From positions 1,426,001 through 1,490,000 of the forward strand of contig NZ_CP097636.1 of assembly GCF_023573145.1 (NCBI RefSeq): DNA of 64,000 nucleotides. The letters are read 5' to 3'. Numbering within the stretch: position 1 is the first letter of the stretch; each line of letters begins with the position of its first letter. A program made the position numbers and the translations under genes. This document shows positions 24,169 through 31,570 of the stretch, piece after piece. The stretch is from Aquincola tertiaricarbonis (lineage in GTDB: Bacteria; Pseudomonadota; Gammaproteobacteria; Burkholderiales; Burkholderiaceae_C). The notes below the pieces were generated by a model that worked only from the letters and a program-made list of their open reading frames with translations, was not told the DNA's origin and searched no databases.

Positions 24169-24822
24169 ATGAAGAAACTGAACACCGTGGCGGTGCTGTT
24201 CGCATCGGTCGCGCTCGCCGCTCCGCTGTCGACGGCCTTCGCCCAAGCGCAGACGAACGACAACTGGCGCGCTTCCGACGGCACCGTTTGGAAGAACGGC
24301 ACCAACGAACTGTGCTGGCGCGATGCCAACTGGACCCCCGCCACGGCGGATCCGCGTTGCGACGGCGCCCTGAAGCCGCCCGCCCCGGCTCCGGCCCCGG
24401 CTCCGGCTGCTGCCCCCGCTCCGGCTCCCGCACCGGCTCCGGCCGTCGTGCCGGCTGCTCCGGTCAGCGAAAAGGTCACCTACGCTGCTGACACCTTCTT
24501 CGACTTCGACAAGTCGACCCTGAAGCCGGAAGCCCGCGCCAAGCTGGACGACCTGGTCAGCAAGACCGGCGGCATCAACCTGGAAGTCATCATCGCCGTG
24601 GGTCACACCGACTCCGTCGGCAGCGATGCCTACAACCAGAAGCTGTCGGTGCGCCGCGCCGAAGCCGTGAAGACCTACCTGGTCTCCAAGGGCATCGAGA
24701 AGAACCGCGTCTACACCGAAGGCAAGGGCGAAAAGCAGCCCGTCGCCGATAACAAGACCGCCGAAGGCCGCGCCAAGAACCGCCGCGTGGAAATCGAAGT
24801 GGTCGGCACCCGCAATAAGTAA
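24169..24822 (+). CDS. OmpA-family outer membrane protein with Pro/Ala linker
   Basis: A 217-residue protein. The signal peptide (MKKLNTVAVLFASVALAAPL, AFA-QA) is followed by a short domain NWRASDGTVWKNGTNELCWR with two cysteines (LCWRD...DPRCDG). Then comes a low-complexity PAPAPAPAPAAAPAPAPA linker and an OmpA C-terminal peptidoglycan-binding domain: TFFDFDKSTLKPEARAKLDD, VGHTDSVGSDAYNQKLSVRR and EGRAKNRRVEIEV. It lacks an eight-strand barrel, so it is an OmpA-like periplasmic or outer-membrane-associated protein of the short Burkholderiales type. The start follows GAGAGGAG. Its position between gyrA and ubiG is conserved in the order. Confidence 0.92.
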   Translation: MKKLNTVAVLFASVALAAPLSTAFAQAQTNDNWRASDGTVWKNGTNELCWRDANWTPATADPRCDGALKPPAPAPAPAPAAAPAPAPAPAPAVVPAAPVSEKVTYAADTFFDFDKSTLKPEARAKLDDLVSKTGGINLEVIIAVGHTDSVGSDAYNQKLSVRRAEAVKTYLVSKGIEKNRVYTEGKGEKQPVADNKTAEGRAKNRRVEIEVVGTRNK

Positions 24823-24843
24823 TCGGTCCTCCGATTTCTCAGC

Positions 24844-24865
24844 AAACCCCGCTCCGGCGGGGTTT
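24844..24865 (+). terminator. rho-independent terminator after the OmpA-family gene
   Basis: Perfect hairpin AAACCCCGC-TCCG-GCGGGGTTT, 21 bp after the stop codon, followed by GTCATTTGT. It separates the OmpA gene from ubiG. Confidence 0.8.
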
Positions 24866-24915
24866 GTCATTTGTGCGGCAAGTATCTCCAAATGGCCCGC
24901 GGTAGGATGTCGCCC

Positions 24916-25620
24916 ATGATGAATGCCGATCCCCAAGAACTGGCGAAATTCAGTGAACTGGCCCACCGCTGGTGGGACCCGGAGAGCGAGTTCCGGCCGC
25001 TGCACCAGATCAACCCGTTGCGCCTGGGCTGGATCGAGCAGCAGGTGCCGGTGGCTGGCAAACGTGTGCTCGACGTCGGCTGCGGCGGCGGCATCCTGGC
25101 CGAGGCGATGGCCCAGCGCGGCGCCAAGGTGCTGGGCATCGACCTGGCCGACAAGCCGCTGAAGGTGGCACAGCTGCATGCGATGGAGACTGGCGTCACC
25201 GGCGTCGAGTACCGCGAGGTGTCGGCCGAAACGCTGGCGGCCGAGCAGCCGGGCAGCTTCGATGTCGTCACCTGCATGGAGATGCTCGAACACGTGCCCG
25301 ATCCGTCGTCGGTGGTGCGCGCGGTCACCGCCCTGGTCAAACCGGGGGGCTGGGCCTTCTTCTCCACCATCAACCGCAACCCGAAGTCGTTCCTCTTCGC
25401 CATCGTCGGCGCGGAGCACATCCTCAAGCTGCTGCCCAAGGGCACGCACGAATACGCCAAGTTCATCCGCCCGAGCGAACTGGCACGCTGGTGCCGCGAC
25501 AGCGGCCTGACCATCGGCGAGACCCAGGGCATGCAGTACAACCCGCTGACGCGCCGCTATTGGCTGTCGGGCGACACCAGCGTCAACTACCTGGTGGCCT
25601 GCCGGAAGCCGGGGGCATGA
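24916..25620 (+). CDS. ubiG: ubiquinone biosynthesis O-methyltransferase
   Basis: A 234-residue SAM-dependent methyltransferase for both O-methylations in ubiquinone synthesis. The N-terminus [20 protein letters not shown] is diagnostic of UbiG. SAM motif I is [19 protein letters not shown], and [14 protein letters not shown] and [20 protein letters not shown] follow. Two adjacent ATGs (24916, 24919) are equally good starts, and the open frame before them has no conserved residues. It overlaps gph by ATGA. Confidence 0.95.
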   Translation: MMNADPQELAKFSELAHRWWDPESEFRPLHQINPLRLGWIEQQVPVAGKRVLDVGCGGGILAEAMAQRGAKVLGIDLADKPLKVAQLHAMETGVTGVEYREVSAETLAAEQPGSFDVVTCMEMLEHVPDPSSVVRAVTALVKPGGWAFFSTINRNPKSFLFAIVGAEHILKLLPKGTHEYAKFIRPSELARWCRDSGLTIGETQGMQYNPLTRRYWLSGDTSVNYLVACRKPGA

Positions 25621-26294
25621 GCGCCGAGTCGCGCGCCGGCATCCAGGCGGTGCTGTTCGACCTGGACGGCACGCTGATCGACAGCGCGCCCGACCTGGCC
25701 GGTGCCGCCAATCGGCTGCGCGAACAGCGCGGTCTGCCGCCGGTGCCGTATGCCCAGCTGCGGCCGCTGGTGGGCACCGGGGCCCGCGGCATGATCGGCG
25801 GGGCCTTCGGCATCGGTCCGGGCGACGCTGAATTCGAGACCCTGCGTGACGAATTCCTCGCCATTTACGAGCGCAGCCTGTTGCAGCAGACCGCCGTGTT
25901 CACCGAGATGGTGCCGGTGCTGCAGGCGCTGGAAGCCGCCGGCCTGCCTTGGGGCATCGTGACCAACAAGGCCGAGCGCTTCACCCATCCCGTGGTGCAG
26001 GGCCTGGGTCTGGACCAGCGTGCGGGCGCGGTGGTGTGTGGTGACACCACGCCGCATGCCAAGCCGCATCCGGCGCCGCTGCTGGAGGCGGCCCGCCGCA
26101 TCGGCATGGCGCCCGAGACCTGCGTGTACGTGGGCGACGACCTGCGCGACGTGCAGGCTGGCCGCGCCGCCGGCATGGCCACGCTGGCCGCTGCCTGGGG
26201 CTACCTGGGGCAGGGCGAAGCGATCGAGGCCTGGGGCGCCGATGCGTTGCTCGATTCTCCGGGCCAGCTCTTGAAATGGTTGCGGCTGGCTTAA
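25617..26294 (+). CDS. gph: phosphoglycolate phosphatase-type HAD hydrolase
   Basis: A 225-residue HAD hydrolase coupled to ubiG by ATGA. Motif I is [20 protein letters not shown], motif II is [13 protein letters not shown], the motif III lysine is in [15 protein letters not shown], and motif IV is [20 protein letters not shown]. It hydrolyses 2-phosphoglycolate or related small phosphates. The ubiG-gph order is common in Burkholderiales, where the gene is sometimes called mupP-like, so a role as an N-acetylmuramate 6-phosphate phosphatase is an alternative. Confidence 0.9.
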   Translation: MSAESRAGIQAVLFDLDGTLIDSAPDLAGAANRLREQRGLPPVPYAQLRPLVGTGARGMIGGAFGIGPGDAEFETLRDEFLAIYERSLLQQTAVFTEMVPVLQALEAAGLPWGIVTNKAERFTHPVVQGLGLDQRAGAVVCGDTTPHAKPHPAPLLEAARRIGMAPETCVYVGDDLRDVQAGRAAGMATLAAAWGYLGQGEAIEAWGADALLDSPGQLLKWLRLA

Positions 26295-26297
26295 ACT
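26271..26297 (+). promoter_or_regulatory. probable ssrA promoter
   Basis: TTGAAA at 26271-26276 and TAAACT at 26292-26297 (15-bp spacer, shorter than ideal) lie just before the tmRNA 5' end at 26308 and overlap the last codons of gph. The position relative to the start of the tmRNA acceptor stem is right. Confidence 0.45.
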
Positions 26298-26307
26298 ACC
26301 GTGTTCT

Positions 26308-26680
26308 GGGGCCGACCTGGTTTCGACGTGGGTACGGATCCGGCGCAGGGCATGCCGAGCACCAGTTCGCTCGTAAAACCACTGGAAACAAAGTAACTGC
26401 GAACGACGAACGTTTCGCCCTCGCCGCTTAACACCGGTGAGCCTCTCAACGGTTGGCCAATGGGCCGGGTTGAAGATCGCAAGATCCTAGACTGAGAGGT
26501 CATTCACATTGGCTGGTTCTGAGCCGGGTCACTCGGTTCAGGACGAGATCTAGTGACTGGCGTGAAGGGTAGCGTGCTGCTGCGCGACCTCAGCGTGAGA
26601 CTCCAAATCAGCCAGCTACGCATGTAGAACTGTCCGGTGATGGTTCGCGGACGGGGGTTCGATTCCCCCCGGCTCCACCA
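26308..26680 (+). ncRNA. ssrA: transfer-messenger RNA (tmRNA)
   Basis: A one-piece tmRNA that rescues stalled ribosomes. The 5' GGGGCCG pairs with CGGCTCC before the 3' terminal ACCA, and GGTTCGATTCCCC is the T-arm. The resume codon GCG at 26399 begins a tag reading frame that encodes ANDERFALAA and ends at TAA 26429-26431, the betaproteobacterial type of degradation tag. The upstream GUAAC sequence before the resume codon is present. The 3' end is the integration target of the island that follows, and integration leaves the mature sequence intact. Confidence 0.97.
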
Positions 26681-26687
26681 GATCACC
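26667..26687. other. attL (tmRNA 3' end)
   Basis: CCCCGGCTCCACCAGATCACC spans the last 14 bases of tmRNA and 7 bases beyond. The same string, minus one T, recurs at 38728-38747. These are the left and right core attachment sites of the island. Confidence 0.88.
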
Positions 26688-26711
26688 TTCCGCTGGCTTC
26701 CGCCAGCGTCC

Positions 26712-26747
26712 AAAGACCTAAGCGCGACAAGCACTTAGGTCTTTTTT
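26712..26747 (+). terminator. island-encoded terminator directly after ssrA
   Basis: AAAGACCTAAG at 26712-26722 pairs with CTTAGGTCTTT (from 26734), followed by a T run ending near 26747. It lies about 30 bp past the tmRNA 3' end, inside the island, and appears to replace the original ssrA terminator now found beyond attR. Confidence 0.85.
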
Positions 26748-26760
26748 CTTGTCCGCCGAA

Positions 26761-26851
26761 GTGCAGTAACTTCCGCTGGCTTCCGGCTCGCGGTGCAGTA
26801 ACTTCCGCAGTAACCGCACAATGGGCGCTCTGACCCCTCGAAAGTTACTGC
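26761..26851. promoter_or_regulatory. left integrase arm-type sites
   Basis: The motif CAGTAACTT occurs at 26764-26772 and 26796-26804 (both inside GTGCAGTAACTTCCG), as CAGTAACCG at 26808-26816, and inverted as AAGTTACTG at 26842-26850, touching the integrase ATG at 26852. Two direct copies of CAGTAACTT lie near the right end (38647-38667). The placement on both flanks is that expected for arm-binding sites of P4-type integrases. The copy at the start codon suggests the integrase represses its own gene. Confidence 0.7.
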
Positions 26852-28147
26852 ATGGCCCGCCAGCTCATCCCCGGTGACGTCACCCTGCGCAGCATCAAGC
26901 CTGGGGACGGGCGCAAGCGCATCAACGATGGCAATGGCCTGTACCTGCTGCTGTTCGTGAAGGGCGGCGCGCACGGCTGGCGCTTCGACTACTCGCTGCA
27001 AGGCACACGCAAGACGCTGAGCCTTGGCACCTACCCGGCAACCGGCCTGGCCGAGGCCCGCCGCAAGGCCGAGGAGGCGCGCGCGCTGGTCGCCAAGGGG
27101 GTAGACCCCAGCGAGGCCCGCAAGGCGTCCAAGGCCGAGGCCGAGCGGCAGCGCGAAACGCAGAAGCGGGCCGAGGCTGGCTTGCCGGCGGCCGATAGCT
27201 TCGAGGCGGTGGCCCGTGAGTGGCTGGCCCGGGTGCACGCGGCCAAGGTCAGCGAGGGGCACGCCGATCGCACGCGCATCCGCCTGGAACAGGAGGTGTT
27301 CCCGTGGCTGGGCCCGCGGCGCATCGCCGAGCTGAAGGCGCCCGACCTGCTGGCCTGCCTGCGCCGCGTGGAAGCCCGCGGGGCGCTGGAAACCGCTCAC
27401 CGCGTCAAGCAGGCCTGCGGCCAGGTGTTCCGCTACGGCATCGCCACGGGCCGCTGTGAGCGCGACGTGGCCGCCGATCTGCGTGATGCCCTTGCACCGG
27501 TCCACGTGACCCACCACGCGGCCATCACGGACCCGGTGCGGGTGGGTGAGCTGCTGCGCGCCATCGAGGCGTACAAGGGCCACGGCACCACGCGGGCCGC
27601 GCTGCAGCTCGCGCCGCTGGTCTTCCTGCGGCCGGGCGAGTTGCGCCAGGCCGAGTGGTCGGAGTTCGACCTTGATGCCGGCGTGTGGACCATCCCGGGC
27701 AGCCGCATGAAGCGGACCAAGCAGGCCAAGGTGAGCGGCGGTGCGCACCTGGTGCCGCTGTGCCGCCAGGCGGTGGCCATCCTGCGCGACCTGCAGCCGC
27801 TCACGGGCGCCGGCCGCTACGTGTTCCCCAACCTGCGCACGCGCGACCGGCCCATGTCCGATGCCGCGGTGCTGGCCGCGCTGCGGCGCATGGGCTTCCC
27901 GCGTGACGAGATGACCGGCCACGGCTTCCGGGCGATGGCCAGGACGATGCTGGCCGAGCGCCTGGGCGTGGATGAATCGGTGGTGGAAGCGCAGCTCGCC
28001 CACGCGGTGCGCGACAGCCTGGGGCGTGCGTACAACCGCACCGAGTTCGTCGACCAGCGGCGCCAGATGATGCAGACGTGGGCCGACTACCTGGACCGCC
28101 TGCGCAAGGGTGCCGAGGTGGTGGCCTTGCCCGCGCGCACGGCCTGA
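26852..28147 (+). CDS. tyrosine-type site-specific integrase (P4 family)
   Basis: A 431-residue integrase. The N-terminal arm-binding DUF4102 domain has DGRKRINDGNGLYLLLFVKG and GTRKTLSLGTYPATGLAEAR. A core-binding domain follows at about 110-215, then the catalytic domain with Arg in LAPLVFLRPGELRQAEWSEF, the H-x-x-R box GHGFRAMARTMLAERLG, and the nucleophilic Tyr in LGRAYNRTEFVDQRRQMM. Length and domain order match P4-like integrases, which often use tRNA or tmRNA genes. It sits 172 bp after ssrA, pointing into the island. Confidence 0.95.
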   Translation: MARQLIPGDVTLRSIKPGDGRKRINDGNGLYLLLFVKGGAHGWRFDYSLQGTRKTLSLGTYPATGLAEARRKAEEARALVAKGVDPSEARKASKAEAERQRETQKRAEAGLPAADSFEAVAREWLARVHAAKVSEGHADRTRIRLEQEVFPWLGPRRIAELKAPDLLACLRRVEARGALETAHRVKQACGQVFRYGIATGRCERDVAADLRDALAPVHVTHHAAITDPVRVGELLRAIEAYKGHGTTRAALQLAPLVFLRPGELRQAEWSEFDLDAGVWTIPGSRMKRTKQAKVSGGAHLVPLCRQAVAILRDLQPLTGAGRYVFPNLRTRDRPMSDAAVLAALRRMGFPRDEMTGHGFRAMARTMLAERLGVDESVVEAQLAHAVRDSLGRAYNRTEFVDQRRQMMQTWADYLDRLRKGAEVVALPARTA

Positions 28148-28172
28148 AGGAAGGGCCACCCGCTGCACCGCT

Positions 28173-28202
28173 CGCCCGGCCTTGTGCCGGGCGTTGTCCT
28201 TC
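28173..28202 (+). terminator. possible terminator after the integrase
   Basis: CGCCCGGC-CTTGT-GCCGGGCG hairpin (28173-28193) followed by TTGTCCTT, 26 bp after the integrase stop. The stem is strong but the T tract is weak. Confidence 0.45.
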
Positions 28203-28236
28203 TGATCGTCTGTGCCTGGGCGGCGGCGCTGCCTAT

Positions 28237-28275
28237 GCAGATGCCCGCCCAGACCGCAGATGCCCGCCCAGACCG
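28237..28275. repeat. 19-bp tandem duplication
   Basis: GCAGATGCCCGCCCAGACC occurs twice head-to-tail, both copies ending in the shared G. Two units only. Confidence 0.85.
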
Positions 28276-28620
28276 GCTGCAGGCCGGTGAGGGTGCGCGG
28301 CGGCGGCGGCCGGCGGTAGGGGGTACCTCTTCGCGCTGGCCAAGGCTGCCGGTGGTTCCAGACAACGCGGATCGATCAGCAGAAAAAACCGCGCGGATGC
28401 ATCAACGGGGCGGGGCGCGGGGACTGGCGGGCTTTGGCTGCAGGGCAATCGGCCGCAAACCCGCATGAACACTAGGTTCGCGGGGTGAGCCGACCGCGGC
28501 CCGGATGGCGGGGACAGTGGCGGGGCAGGGATGGGGACACGGGGACAGAGAGAGGAGAGAACTCTTCCCATTCCCATGGCTTTCTCGCCTGGCTGGCCAG
28601 CTCGGGCGCCAGGTGGGCGG

Positions 28621-28775
28621 GGGGTGCCAAAGTCTGGACGGCCCCTGCGACGGACCGAGCCTGCCGCCTTTTTTCTGCGCACGCAGGTTTCCATGGGGTG
28701 GGGGGGTCAAAAGTCTGGAAGCGGCCCCGGTAGGACCGAGCAGCAGGCAAATTTTTGTGCGCGGGTTATTTGGGG
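28621..28775. repeat. imperfect 80-bp tandem repeat pair
   Basis: Unit 1 (28621-28700) and unit 2 (28702-28775) share in order a G run, AAAGTCTGGA, GGCCCC, GGACCGAGC, a TTTTT run, TGCGC and a TT-rich end, with small gaps. AAAGTCTGGA lies at 28629 and 28710. Noncoding, unknown role. Confidence 0.65.
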
Positions 28776-29090
28776 GGAGGGGGTATCCCAGGGCGCACCC
28801 GCCCGGGCCAGGATGAACGCCAGCGCACGACCTTGCGGCCTTCGATCCGACGCGACTCCCATGGGTCTTCAGCCCTTCATCACTGGGGCTGCGAGCCGCA
28901 CTTCCCCGGAAATTGGGCGCGAGAAGACTGCCCCGATGCCCAGGCCTTCGCGGCGGTGGCTTGGCATCGTGGCGATGCACTACGATGACCACGCACCGCG
29001 CAGCGGGCCGCTGATCACGGCCCGAAGCCCGGACGCCCCGCCCGGGGCGCGGTGCCTTCGTCGGCGGGGCCTGTGCGGCGCGGGGGCTGT

Positions 29091-29882
29091 ATGGATGAAT
29101 TCAAGTCGCTTCACTACGAAGGCGACCACGGAAAGCTGGTGTGCGAGGCCGGCAACCTTTGCAGTGTTGCGGACTTGGTCAGGGCAGAGATGCACTTCAA
29201 CCGCACGCCACTGCGGCCGGCTGTTCGGTCGGTGCTGGACAAGTTGGAGGGGCAAAGCGCCGTGCGGGTCTATGTGACTCAGCCGCGCGACTACGCCGTG
29301 TTGGTGCCTGCCACCATCGAGGACGAAGACCGGCGGGGCGTGTCTGCAAGTGGCAGGGCATCAACCGCGCGGTCCGTGACGCGCGCAAGTCTGCTTGAGC
29401 GAGTGCGGCGGCACTGGCTACGGGACGACATGACCGAAGATGGCCTGCACTTCCGGTCAGAGATTTGGGGTGGGCAGCTTGCGATGCTCATTGACGATGC
29501 GAGTGATCTGGGGTTGCTCGAATGCATGTTGGCCGCCGACGGGTCTGCTGCGGCCTGCCCTGCCGAGTCCTCCGGTGCCTTGTCGAACTGTCAGCCCTTG
29601 GGAGGCGCCTGGCCCCATCAGCAAGGCGCAGCGTGGACGCATGCCGAGCGGGACGCCATGTTCAAGATGCGCCACCTTGAAGGCCTTTCGGACCAGCAGA
29701 TAGCGGACACGGCCGGCTGCACGCGGCAACTCGTTGCCCAGCAGATCGGCGCCAAGCACGACTGGAAGCGCAAAGACTGGGAGGGCGGCGCACGCGGCTG
29801 GGCGCCAACGCCGGCCCTTCTCGCTGAGTGCAAGTTGGAGCCGCAGCCCTTGCAGGCGGTGAGCAAGGCCCTCAGCGCCTGA
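29091..29882 (+). CDS. unknown island protein with possible C-terminal HTH
   Basis: A 263-residue protein not recognised as a known family. It starts MDEFKSLHYEGDHGKLVCEA. The middle contains RASLLERVRRHWLRDDMTED and an acidic, Ala-rich part. The C-terminal third has DAMFKMRHLEGLSDQQIADT followed by AGCTRQLVAQQIGAKHDWKR, which reads like a helix-turn-helix that tests for a target sequence. Its GC content at third positions is lower than that of the core genes, consistent with island origin. It is the first gene after the gene-free block and stands about 190 bp before alpA. Confidence 0.6.
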   Translation: MDEFKSLHYEGDHGKLVCEAGNLCSVADLVRAEMHFNRTPLRPAVRSVLDKLEGQSAVRVYVTQPRDYAVLVPATIEDEDRRGVSASGRASTARSVTRASLLERVRRHWLRDDMTEDGLHFRSEIWGGQLAMLIDDASDLGLLECMLAADGSAAACPAESSGALSNCQPLGGAWPHQQGAAWTHAERDAMFKMRHLEGLSDQQIADTAGCTRQLVAQQIGAKHDWKRKDWEGGARGWAPTPALLAECKLEPQPLQAVSKALSA

Positions 29883-30070
29883 TCCTTGGGCCTGCCTCTG
29901 CTACGGCACCGGCGCAGCGTCTGCAAGGCCGCTGCAAGTGGCTGCAAGGGCACCCCAGTTCGCATGATCTGCCCAGGCTCGTTGGAGCCTCGGCGGGTGC
30001 GTAAAGGTCTTATGCGGTCTTGATGGCAAGGCCGGCCAGCACTCCCGAAACCACTTCGGAGAGTGAAGGC

Positions 30071-30322
30071 ATGCAGCTGGCCACCGTCAACCGTCCCCAG
30101 ATCCCCCGTGATCGCCTGATTCGCCTGCCCGAGGTGGAGCGGGTCACGGGCTGCAAAAAGTCCACCATCTACCTGCTGATGAAGCGCGGGGAGTTCCCGC
30201 GCTGTGTGCAGATCACGCCGCGCATGGTGGCCTGGCCAGAGTCGGCGGTGCTGCAGTTCGTGCAGGACCGCATCGCCGCCGCCGCCGCCCAGCAGCCCGG
30301 CGAAGGCGTGGCGGCTGCATGA
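30071..30322 (+). CDS. alpA: AlpA-family phage transcriptional regulator
   Basis: An 83-residue MerR-like winged-helix protein of the AlpA family: RDRLIRLPEVERVTGCKKST followed by IYLLMKRGEFPRCVQITPRM and VAWPESAVLQFVQDR, the complete consensus of the family (L-x-E-V-x-x-x-x-G-x-S/K-x-x-x-I-Y, F-P-x-x-V, W-x-x-x-E/A-V). AlpA activates integrase or excision genes in cryptic prophages and satellites. The ATG with GAGTGAAGG upstream is preferred to an ATG/TTG pair 48-51 bp earlier. It overlaps the next gene by ATGA. Confidence 0.9.
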   Translation: MQLATVNRPQIPRDRLIRLPEVERVTGCKKSTIYLLMKRGEFPRCVQITPRMVAWPESAVLQFVQDRIAAAAAQQPGEGVAAA

Positions 30323-30858
30323 AGGCTGCTGACAACGCCCTGCTGCCCCTCTTCGCCGCCTGGCTCAAGCGCCAGGAAGCGGTCGGGCGCTTGCCCTGGT
30401 GCAGTCAGCCCGAAGCGGGGCACCTGGTGCTGGCCGGCAACTGCATCGGCGTTCGCGCCGCCCGCATGCCTGGCAGCGATGACCCGGAAAGCGACGTGCT
30501 GGACTTCAGCGCCGCCGCCGCCGCTGCGTCGGTGGATCACCACTGCGCGGTGTTGCTGCCTTCGGCGCTGCTGGCCTTCGTTGCGAGCGCTGCGGGCATC
30601 CCCGCTGGCTGGGTGGGTTCGGTGCGCAACGTGTCGCAGGCCCTGGCCCCGCTGCTGAGCTGCGGCGCTGTGCGTGCCTGGCGCAGCGATGAGCGCCCCT
30701 TGTCGGGCATGCCGCTGGTACCGGTGTTGCTGTTCTCGCAGCTGCAGCCGCAAGCGTATGTGGTGCGGCTGCACGGACCCGGCTCCATCGCGGCATGGGC
30801 GCATGCCGGCGTGGGTGCGGCAGCGGGGCGCTCGATGCTTGCCGAAGGGCTGGACTGA
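30319..30858 (+). CDS. unknown island protein, paralogue A
   Basis: A 179-residue protein with no recognised domain. It overlaps alpA by ATGA and shares the TGATG junction with its paralogue downstream. Features common to both are an N-terminal LxxWLxxQEAVGRLPW, a CIGVRA/CVGVRA strand, the HHCAVLLPSALLAFVAS segment, VRNVSQALAPLLSCGAVRAW, and a final VLLFSQLQPQAYVVRLHGP strand. The pattern looks like a compact alpha/beta fold. Co-expression with the AlpA regulator is likely. No function can be given. Confidence 0.7.
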   Translation: MKAADNALLPLFAAWLKRQEAVGRLPWCSQPEAGHLVLAGNCIGVRAARMPGSDDPESDVLDFSAAAAAASVDHHCAVLLPSALLAFVASAAGIPAGWVGSVRNVSQALAPLLSCGAVRAWRSDERPLSGMPLVPVLLFSQLQPQAYVVRLHGPGSIAAWAHAGVGAAAGRSMLAEGLD

Positions 30859-31409
30859 TGTACAGCCCCAGTACACCACCGGTGAGCGCCGAGCACGCGG
30901 CGCTGCTGGACCGCCTCACGTGCTGGCTGCGCCTGCACGCGGATGCCGGCCGGCTGCCTTGGGTGGTGGACCCTGCCGCCTCCGAGGCTGTCGTGCGGGG
31001 CCACTGCGTGGGCGTGCGCGCCACGTTTCCCGCAGAGGCGGGGCGCATCGTCTTCGGCCTGGCGGCGGACCATCCTGGCCGCCGGCACTGCGTCGCGCTG
31101 CTGCCCACGGCGCTGGCTGCCTTCCTGGCGGCCGATGTGGGGCGTTCTGCGGCCTGGCACGGCACGCGGGCCGACATCGCCGCCGCGCTGCAGCCTCTTC
31201 TTGAGCGGGGCTTTGTGCTGCGTTTCCCCGAGCGTCTGCTCGTGGACGACGTGGGCCTGCCCACGGCGGCAGCCCGGGTGCTCTTCGCCCAGGAACCACG
31301 CGGCTTCGTGCTGCCGCTGGGCGCCCCGCGCGGCCTGGTGCTGGGCGATGGTGCTGACGTACCGCCAGCAGCGGCAGCACGGCCATCCGTGGGTGGTGGC
31401 GCGGCATGA
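30858..31409 (+). CDS. unknown island protein, paralogue B
   Basis: A 183-residue protein starting in a TGATG junction with paralogue A. Matching segments are LTCWLRLHADAGRLPWVVDP, HCVGVRATFP, RRHCVALLPTALAAFLAADV, TRADIAAALQPLLERGFVLR and ARVLFAQEPRGFVLPLGAPR. The last part with APRGLVLGDGADVPP is specific to B. The two genes appear to be an old tandem duplication. The C4-like RNA begins 85 bp after its stop. Confidence 0.7.
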   Translation: MYSPSTPPVSAEHAALLDRLTCWLRLHADAGRLPWVVDPAASEAVVRGHCVGVRATFPAEAGRIVFGLAADHPGRRHCVALLPTALAAFLAADVGRSAAWHGTRADIAAALQPLLERGFVLRFPERLLVDDVGLPTAAARVLFAQEPRGFVLPLGAPRGLVLGDGADVPPAAAARPSVGGGAA

Positions 31410-31494
31410 GGCGCATGCACCAGGCGGTGCCCGCCGCCAGCAGCTCGGGTGCCGACGCTTTGCCCTGGCGCTCCGCGGTGCTACATTCCGCTCG

Positions 31495-31567
31495 CCCCTG
31501 GGTGACAGGGGTCGGGTGTGGAAACCCGGTAAACGAAGGCGCGCGGCCGCCTCAAGAGCGGCCTTTT
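31495..31567 (+). ncRNA. C4-like antisense RNA with terminator
   Basis: Three hairpins follow each other: CCCCTG-GGTGA-CAGGGG (31495-31511), CGGGT-GTGGAA-ACCCG (31513-31528) and GGCCGC-CTCAAGA-GCGGCC-TTTT (31545-31567), the last being a rho-independent terminator. The segment 31518-31539 is complementary to 31643-31662 in the downstream leader: 19 of 20 target positions can pair, with a 2-nt bulge. This architecture is that of C4 antisense RNAs, which block expression of the following operon in P1/P7 and P4-like elements. The 5' end is unknown and may lie up to about 30 nt upstream. Confidence 0.7.
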
Positions 31568-31570
31568 CTT

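Larger units (their letters stand above)
28148..29090. other. 943-bp gene-free block of the island
   Basis: No frame here has coding character. Open frames on both strands are Pro/Arg/Gly-rich, lack ribosome sites and match nothing I recognise. What it holds is a terminator-like hairpin, a 19-bp tandem duplication (28237-28275), a run rich in GGGGACA-type sequence (28500-28555), two imperfect copies of an 80-bp unit (28621-28775), and a motif CCCGCATGAACACTAGG (28460-28476) that has an inverted relative in the right-end gene-free block. A packaging or replication site is possible (inference). Confidence 0.6.

Noticed and set aside
28233..28992. Minus-strand open frames in the first gene-free block, one containing APPAHLAPELAS
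   Set aside because: I considered a small-terminase remnant, but the frames are Pro/Arg-rich, include the two repeat units, and no P27-type N-terminus is present.
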